From the NCBI GenBank assembly GCA_028285415.1, contig JANQPF010000002.1, positions 62,001-126,000 on the forward strand: a DNA stretch of 64,000 nucleotides. Reading direction: 5' to 3'. Position 1 is the first letter of the stretch, and each line of letters begins with the position of its first letter. The notes beneath the pieces are model-generated. The model made no database searches, was not told the DNA's origin, and was given only the letters and a program-made list of their open reading frames with translations. This DNA comes from Pseudomonadales bacterium (GTDB taxonomy: Bacteria > Pseudomonadota > Gammaproteobacteria > Pseudomonadales > Azotimanducaceae). Shown piece after piece: positions 59,947 through 64,000 of this stretch. The position numbers were made by a program, and so were the translations under genes.

Positions 59947-60675
59947 ATGACAGATATTTTCATTTCGTTTGCTGAAGAAGACAGTGCGGTGGCGGAGCAG
60001 GTCGGTATGGCATTGCGCGAACGCGAAGCCGCTGTCTGGTGGGACCGTAATTTGCAGAGCGGGGAACGCTACATCGACACTATCTTGCGACAGATTCAAC
60101 TTGCGGATCATGTGCTCTTGCTATTGACCGAGCAATCGAGGCAATCGCTTTGGGTTGCTTTTGAGATCGGCGCCGCGCGGTCTCGGGAGGCCGCTCTTGG
60201 CAGGGAAGAAGTCCTGAAGATTGCGATGGTAGGCGATTGTGACATCCCTGGGTTTATCGGTGACCGCCAGGCATCCAGGCTTTCTAATCAACCAACCGAA
60301 GATGAGATTGCCGGCTTAGCCCTCGAACTCGGCATTTCTGAGTATCCATATCCCGAAAAAGAAGTGGGCCCTGATGCGCGAGGGCTCGTCGTGTATAGCT
60401 CGGGTGCCCAGTGGATGGAGCTCGTCGCTACGGATCAGGGGATAGACTGTGTTCTGGTGGACTCTGGCGCCCGAAACGCAAGGAGGCAATGGACCGTTCC
60501 TGCTTCGGAAGTGGATGCCGCTGAGCTTGAAGTTTTAGATCCTGTCGAGGGAATCCCACCCACTTTCAACTTTGGCGGTCACTGGCACTGGCGCTGGACG
60601 CCTACGTTGTTCAAAGATTCCGCGGATAAATTCCGTGAAGCCGTAGAGGAGCTGAAAGCCTGGCGACGGATCTGA
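59947..60675 (+). CDS. TIR domain protein with unique C-terminal domain
   Basis: ATG 59947 follows AGGA at a spacing of about 8. The 242-residue protein has an N-terminal TIR (MTDIFISFAEEDSAVAEQVG; AVWWDRNLQSGERYID; LLLLTEQS; LWVAFEIGAARSR with the candidate catalytic Glu) to about residue 130. A ~110-residue beta-rich C-terminal domain follows (GLVVYSSGAQWMELV; GHWHWRWTPTLFKDSADKF) that I do not recognise. It is transcribed divergently from TIR-WD40-ankyrin and converges on the SLOG gene. The C-terminal domain might be a sensor; no transmembrane segment is seen. Confidence 0.85.
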   Translation: MTDIFISFAEEDSAVAEQVGMALREREAAVWWDRNLQSGERYIDTILRQIQLADHVLLLLTEQSRQSLWVAFEIGAARSREAALGREEVLKIAMVGDCDIPGFIGDRQASRLSNQPTEDEIAGLALELGISEYPYPEKEVGPDARGLVVYSSGAQWMELVATDQGIDCVLVDSGARNARRQWTVPASEVDAAELEVLDPVEGIPPTFNFGGHWHWRWTPTLFKDSADKFREAVEELKAWRRI

Positions 60676-60736
60676 ATGGCGAAAGCTGTGGTGAAATGAT
60701 GCGCTGACGGTTCGAGTCTATAGATGATCGGAGCGC

Positions 60737-61636
60737 CTAGTTAACGCTACGTGCTGCCTGACCCGCCATGCGGATTGCGACACGCGCACTTTTCTCGCTC
60801 AAAGCATCTTCGAACAACTCGTTTGATATGCCAGTGATTGGATCACCGCGCCGCAAGTGGTCCTTCAATCTGGATACACTTGCGTGGAGGCTCTCGTACT
60901 TACCCTGTATCGCATCTCGGTTTTTGTTGCTAAGTAGTTCGAGGTATCGTTCCGATTGACAGCAATAGTCGAAAGTAAGTTCCTCAGGCCACTCCGCTCC
61001 TTTGGTGGACAGATACTCGGCGATGAGCTGAGCGCAGCCTCCAAACCCGCCCAAGATCAATGTTGGAAGCTCTTGCTCAATCGAAAAGAGTAGCTCCTCG
61101 GCGATGCCCGCCATCCAGCCTGCAGCACCAGAGATTTTGCCACCCCAGACGATTCGCATATCTGCGTCACTCGTGGAATGTCTGCGCATCTGGGAAAGAG
61201 CGTCTGCCGTATGGCGCCTGGCTTCAACGTCTGTCTTCCAATTTTTCAACAATGGTTCGAGTTCGGCCTCCGAAGCCCCATGCGGCAATACAGGCACGAA
61301 GTCGCACACCCCAACCAGCGATGCTTCTTGCTCGGGTGACAGGAAAGTGTAGTAAGGCCAAGCCCCATAGTTCACAAGCGGCCATGTTTCGGTATTGGTG
61401 ACGTCGGCGCCTCCGGCCGCGTCTTCGTGGATCCAGCCTAACGCGGAGTTTATCAATAGCTGCGTGAGCTGCTTCTCTGGCTCCCCTAAAGTTCCGCCAA
61501 ACCCAAGGCGATGTCCCTCCTGTAAGAGATGCCTGGACATGCGCACAAGCAATTCATCGATATGCTCTACTCCCAATCCCTGTCGTGCGAGTTCTGTTGC
61601 GTCACCACCGGCTGAGAGCACAATTAGATTCGCCAT
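60737..61636 (-). CDS. SLOG-domain protein (TPALS type), possible nucleotide-signal sensor
   Basis: The ATG at 61636 overlaps the upstream TIR gene's stop (TGATG), with AGGAGG about 8 nt upstream. The 299-residue protein has SLOG-superfamily Rossmann features: LIVLSAGGD at the N-terminus, HRLGFGGTLGEP, MRIVWGGKISGAAGWMAGIA and LPTLILGGFGGCAQLIAEYL. These fit the TIR- and PNP-associating SLOG family. SLOG domains bind nucleotide-derived ligands, as the STALD domain of Thoeris ThsA binds a cyclic ADP-ribose isomer made by a TIR protein. Being coupled to a tandem-TIR gene, it could be the receptor, or an enzyme making or degrading such a signal. Confidence 0.75.
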   Translation of the reverse strand: MANLIVLSAGGDATELARQGLGVEHIDELLVRMSRHLLQEGHRLGFGGTLGEPEKQLTQLLINSALGWIHEDAAGGADVTNTETWPLVNYGAWPYYTFLSPEQEASLVGVCDFVPVLPHGASEAELEPLLKNWKTDVEARRHTADALSQMRRHSTSDADMRIVWGGKISGAAGWMAGIAEELLFSIEQELPTLILGGFGGCAQLIAEYLSTKGAEWPEELTFDYCCQSERYLELLSNKNRDAIQGKYESLHASVSRLKDHLRRGDPITGISNELFEDALSEKSARVAIRMAGQAARSVN

Positions 61637-62832
61637 CAAAGCACCTCCTCGAAGGTCCTTAACTCAACTGAGTCATTGAATGCGCTCAGTGCTGAGGTTA
61701 ATTCTGCGCGCTCAACGGTACGCAATCCATGCCCTGGATATACTATTTTCCGGACGTTTGCCGATTGAGCACCGAGCATTTCACGCAACTCGATCAGGGT
61801 CCATGTGTCGGGCACCCAGGTTATGCAGATAACGCCGTCGCCTTCCGGATTTTCTAGAATGTTCTCTGCGATGCGCTGGTGTGTCTGGGTGAGCAATATC
61901 TCGAGTACGAGCCTATCGACCACGTGAGCAGTATCGCCGTGCATGCCGTTGTCATGCCATCCAATCCGAGGGACACCATTCAGCATTGGAACTTCTCGGA
62001 CCCAATTTTTTTGCGGCTCGTGGACTGCAAGGACGGGCTGTACAGTCCATAATCCTGGTTTCAACTCGACGGGCGTGCGCGCAAGTCTTGCTTCTTTTCG
62101 ACACCAAGGTCTGGTGGGGTAGGCGTCGGTTACCGTAGCGACCATGGATGCCGTGCCGTTTTTTGCGGCCGTTTCCATTGGGGATTGCCAACTCGATCCG
62201 TAGGGCAAGTCGTTGGCATCGTACCAAGCCACAAGCTGGCCAAAGTTCTTTACACCGTCTCTGAGTTTCTTGGCAATGTGCGTACCGTCTGCTTTGGCAT
62301 GACTAAGAAAAACGTTTAGTGGGGGTGGGCTATCTGTACCAAGAGCCATCCCACGCAATGCACGAGCTGATGCCTCGGTAGATGCGCGACGGAGAACAGG
62401 CAGCATGTCCTTGTCCGGCAACTGAATCAGGCGAACGGGATTGAAATTTTCGTACAACGGCCCCGTTTGGTAGAAGCTTTCATGTAAAGCGACGGGGATG
62501 AGGAGCGCCCTGCAGGACATCAGTTCCTGGCGCGCCCGAACCTCATCTGCTAACTCGATCATCGCTTTTCGCCATTCGGCGTCCAACACCGCGCGGTGAT
62601 CGACCATCAGGATAATCACGTTTAACTCTGCGGACTCCCAATCGATGCTTGGATCTATACCTGCCGCGGAAATGTTTCGTCTGAAAAATACGGGCAGTCC
62701 AGCCGCGGCAGATTCGCCGGCAAGATCACCAAGTCGAAACCAGCTGAACAGTTGACTCGCCAGGCGTTCCGCATCCGTGCAGTCAGGGTGGTGGGCCAGA
62801 TAGATGCTGATTGGTGCGACGAGGCTTTTCAT
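61636..62832 (-). CDS. tandem TIR-domain protein
   Basis: The 398-residue protein has two TIR-like regions. The N-terminal one (~1-165) is divergent (ISIYLAHHPDCTDAERLASQ; PVFFRRNISAAGIDPSIDWE; LIPVAL). The second (~178-310) is clearer (LNVFLSHAKADGTHIAKKLR; AWYDANDLPYGSSWQSP; RPWCRKEARLARTP with the candidate catalytic Glu; QPVLAVHEP). A further ~85-residue alpha/beta tail follows (GVICITWVPDTWTLIELREM). ATG overlaps the upstream patatin gene's stop (ATGA) and its own stop overlaps the SLOG start, so the three are translationally coupled. It may produce a nucleotide signal from NAD+; inference. Confidence 0.8.
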   Translation of the reverse strand: MKSLVAPISIYLAHHPDCTDAERLASQLFSWFRLGDLAGESAAAGLPVFFRRNISAAGIDPSIDWESAELNVIILMVDHRAVLDAEWRKAMIELADEVRARQELMSCRALLIPVALHESFYQTGPLYENFNPVRLIQLPDKDMLPVLRRASTEASARALRGMALGTDSPPPLNVFLSHAKADGTHIAKKLRDGVKNFGQLVAWYDANDLPYGSSWQSPMETAAKNGTASMVATVTDAYPTRPWCRKEARLARTPVELKPGLWTVQPVLAVHEPQKNWVREVPMLNGVPRIGWHDNGMHGDTAHVVDRLVLEILLTQTHQRIAENILENPEGDGVICITWVPDTWTLIELREMLGAQSANVRKIVYPGHGLRTVERAELTSALSAFNDSVELRTFEEVL

Positions 62833-64000
62833 GGCTTGCTGCCTCTGGCTTCTGGAATGAGTTCTTTGATTAACTGATTTACCCAGCTGTCCACCGTAAG
62901 CCGGGTGTGATCAGGTGCCAGCTCTGCTGTAAATAGATCACCCATGGCATGTTGACCAAGCGCTCGGTAGGCTTCGAACTGCTCTTCATCAAAGAGCTGG
63001 TCCGCGGTGGTTTGATGAGGGAAAGTTGGATGTTGCTGACGATATTCGTCGATGTAACTTGACTCGTTTCCGGTGACTGAAGACTTTACATATAAGAGAT
63101 ATCCGGTTTGCCCTTCAGGATACTCGATTTCTCCAAACGCGAAGTGGGCTTGGCTGAGACCGTCGTCGTCGATGTGTAGCGCCGAGAAGTCGATCTCAAT
63201 CTCAACACCAAAGTCTATTTTGGCCAAACGAATGGCTTTTGTCAGCGCGGCGCATGTGCGTCCTTCGTCACATTCACCGTCCACCGCAATAATGAAGTTG
63301 CAACGGCGCCGTAAGAGTTCGTACACGCCTAGATTTTCTACGAAACCCCCATCAGCCAGATTTACATGATCAGCGGTCTCGTCCAGTTTGCCTCTGAATT
63401 CCCTATATTTGCCGCGCATCCGGGAGAGCCTTCCAGGTGTTTCCCCGGCGGCAATCATCTTTGGATTTGGGACCCACATGCCAAGGCGTAGATTCAGGGT
63501 CGACATGAGTTTTGATACAGGGCGTTTGGTTTTCATACCCATGTGTGGCGAGATCGCCGCTCCCGATGTCGCAACCGCGCCAGCCAGGTCAATCTCCTTG
63601 CACACTTCTTCCATCGCTTCAGATTTGCAATATCCCGTTGTTACGCTTCCCATGTAGTGTGGTGTTATTGCAAAGAAGTCGGAGTCGCGTCCACGCAGTT
63701 CTTTGTCCTCGCTACCAGGCAGGTTTATCGCCGCGTTGATAATGGGATAAGGGGCTGCCGAGTCCAGTCGAGCCAACTGCGACATTTTGATGTTGGGTTG
63801 GTCGGCGTTCTCTTTCAGATATGTGTTGGCCAATTTGTCGCGGTAGTACTCGTGTAAGGTGCGCGGACCGAAGAACACCCGGAGAAGTTCTCTGCGTGTG
63901 GCACGCTTTTCCTCCCGGTTGTGCCCGATCAAGTATTTGCTGTTGTTACGAAGCCAGCGCACATAGGTGGAGTCCCCAGTGCCAGGGGCGGGTTCCACCA
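62829..64000 (-). CDS. patatin-like phospholipase, C-terminal part (truncated by window)
   Basis: The frame is open to the right edge, so the start and the GxSxG nucleophile motif lie outside. The visible 389 residues include HVNLADGGFVENLGVYELL, whose DGG supplies the Asp of the patatin Ser-Asp dyad, and DLAGAVATSGAAISPHMG, which fits the fold around it. FIIAVDGECDEG and the extended C-terminus follow. Patatins hydrolyse membrane phospholipids and serve as effectors in CBASS and related systems. It is the first gene of the coupled patatin/tandem-TIR/SLOG operon, which suggests signal-gated membrane damage. Confidence 0.75.
   Translation of the reverse strand, partial: VEPAPGTGDSTYVRWLRNNSKYLIGHNREEKRATRRELLRVFFGPRTLHEYYRDKLANTYLKENADQPNIKMSQLARLDSAAPYPIINAAINLPGSEDKELRGRDSDFFAITPHYMGSVTTGYCKSEAMEEVCKEIDLAGAVATSGAAISPHMGMKTKRPVSKLMSTLNLRLGMWVPNPKMIAAGETPGRLSRMRGKYREFRGKLDETADHVNLADGGFVENLGVYELLRRRCNFIIAVDGECDEGRTCAALTKAIRLAKIDFGVEIEIDFSALHIDDDGLSQAHFAFGEIEYPEGQTGYLLYVKSSVTGNESSYIDEYRQQHPTFPHQTTADQLFDEEQFEAYRALGQHAMGDLFTAELAPDHTRLTVDSWVNQLIKELIPEARGSKP

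Overview
The window is moderately GC-rich, densely packed bacterial DNA. GPH-family sugar-type symporters, a PPK2 polyphosphate kinase, an acyl-CoA dehydrogenase, FapA-like and DUF1566 proteins, and an RtcB/slipin locus suggest a proteobacterium, most likely a gammaproteobacterium. This is inference from family content, because no rRNA or other taxonomic marker is present. I found no insertion sequence, integrase, CRISPR array or replication origin.

Layout. 1-2.5 kb: the 3' part of a large SF1 helicase with a C-terminal REase-like domain, and a small CGNR-type zinc-finger protein. 2.6-7.5 kb: a very large secreted multidomain protein. 7.9-18.3 kb: ordinary metabolic and transport genes (FapA-like protein, two GPH symporters, luciferase-like monooxygenase, carboxymuconolactone decarboxylase-like protein, SDR, gamma-glutamyltransferase, PPK2). 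18.7-24.2 kb: a compact array of 24 tRNA genes plus tRNA-like pieces, all on the + strand, with an RtcB RNA ligase and a slipin/SPFH gene inside it. 24.3-26.4 kb: methyltransferase and acyl-CoA dehydrogenase. 26.5-34.4 kb: two T5orf172 (GIY-YIG-like) paralogues, a possible HEPN-like protein, a TM0106-type RecB-nuclease/helicase and a frameshifted PD-(D/E)XK-like gene. 34.4-37.3 kb: a beta-propeller lipoprotein. 37.7-64 kb: a conflict/signalling island with TIR domains in six proteins, STAND NTPases, Ser/Thr kinase, FHA, WD40, ankyrin, SLOG and patatin modules.

Two places stand out. (1) In the tRNA array, five tRNAs (Thr, Met, Ile-GAT, Ile-TAT, Ser-GCT) carry an insertion of exactly 14 nt at the same point of the T-arm. 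Each insert is an 11-nt hairpin plus 3 nt, and formal removal gives a 5-bp T-stem, perfectly paired in three of the five. One further tRNA has an anticodon loop 14 nt too long and one has a hairpin in its D-loop. A free CCA-ended minihelix and short Shine-Dalgarno-led ORFs lie between tRNAs. The co-located RtcB ligase makes a repair, maturation or decoy-tRNA system a reasonable hypothesis. (2) In the TIR island, a tightly packed operon encodes TIR-NACHT-FGE-sulfatase, then a giant STAND NTPase whose C-terminus resembles the cytoplasmic domain of the type III export gate FlhA/SctV, then a second soluble FlhA-C-like protein, then an RsbRD-N-like four-helix protein. No flagellar or secretion gene is nearby. 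At the right edge, patatin, tandem-TIR and SLOG genes form a coupled operon whose logic resembles Thoeris (TIR makes a signal, SLOG binds it, a lipase acts).

Limits: domain calls come from motif reading only. Both edge genes are cut by the window.
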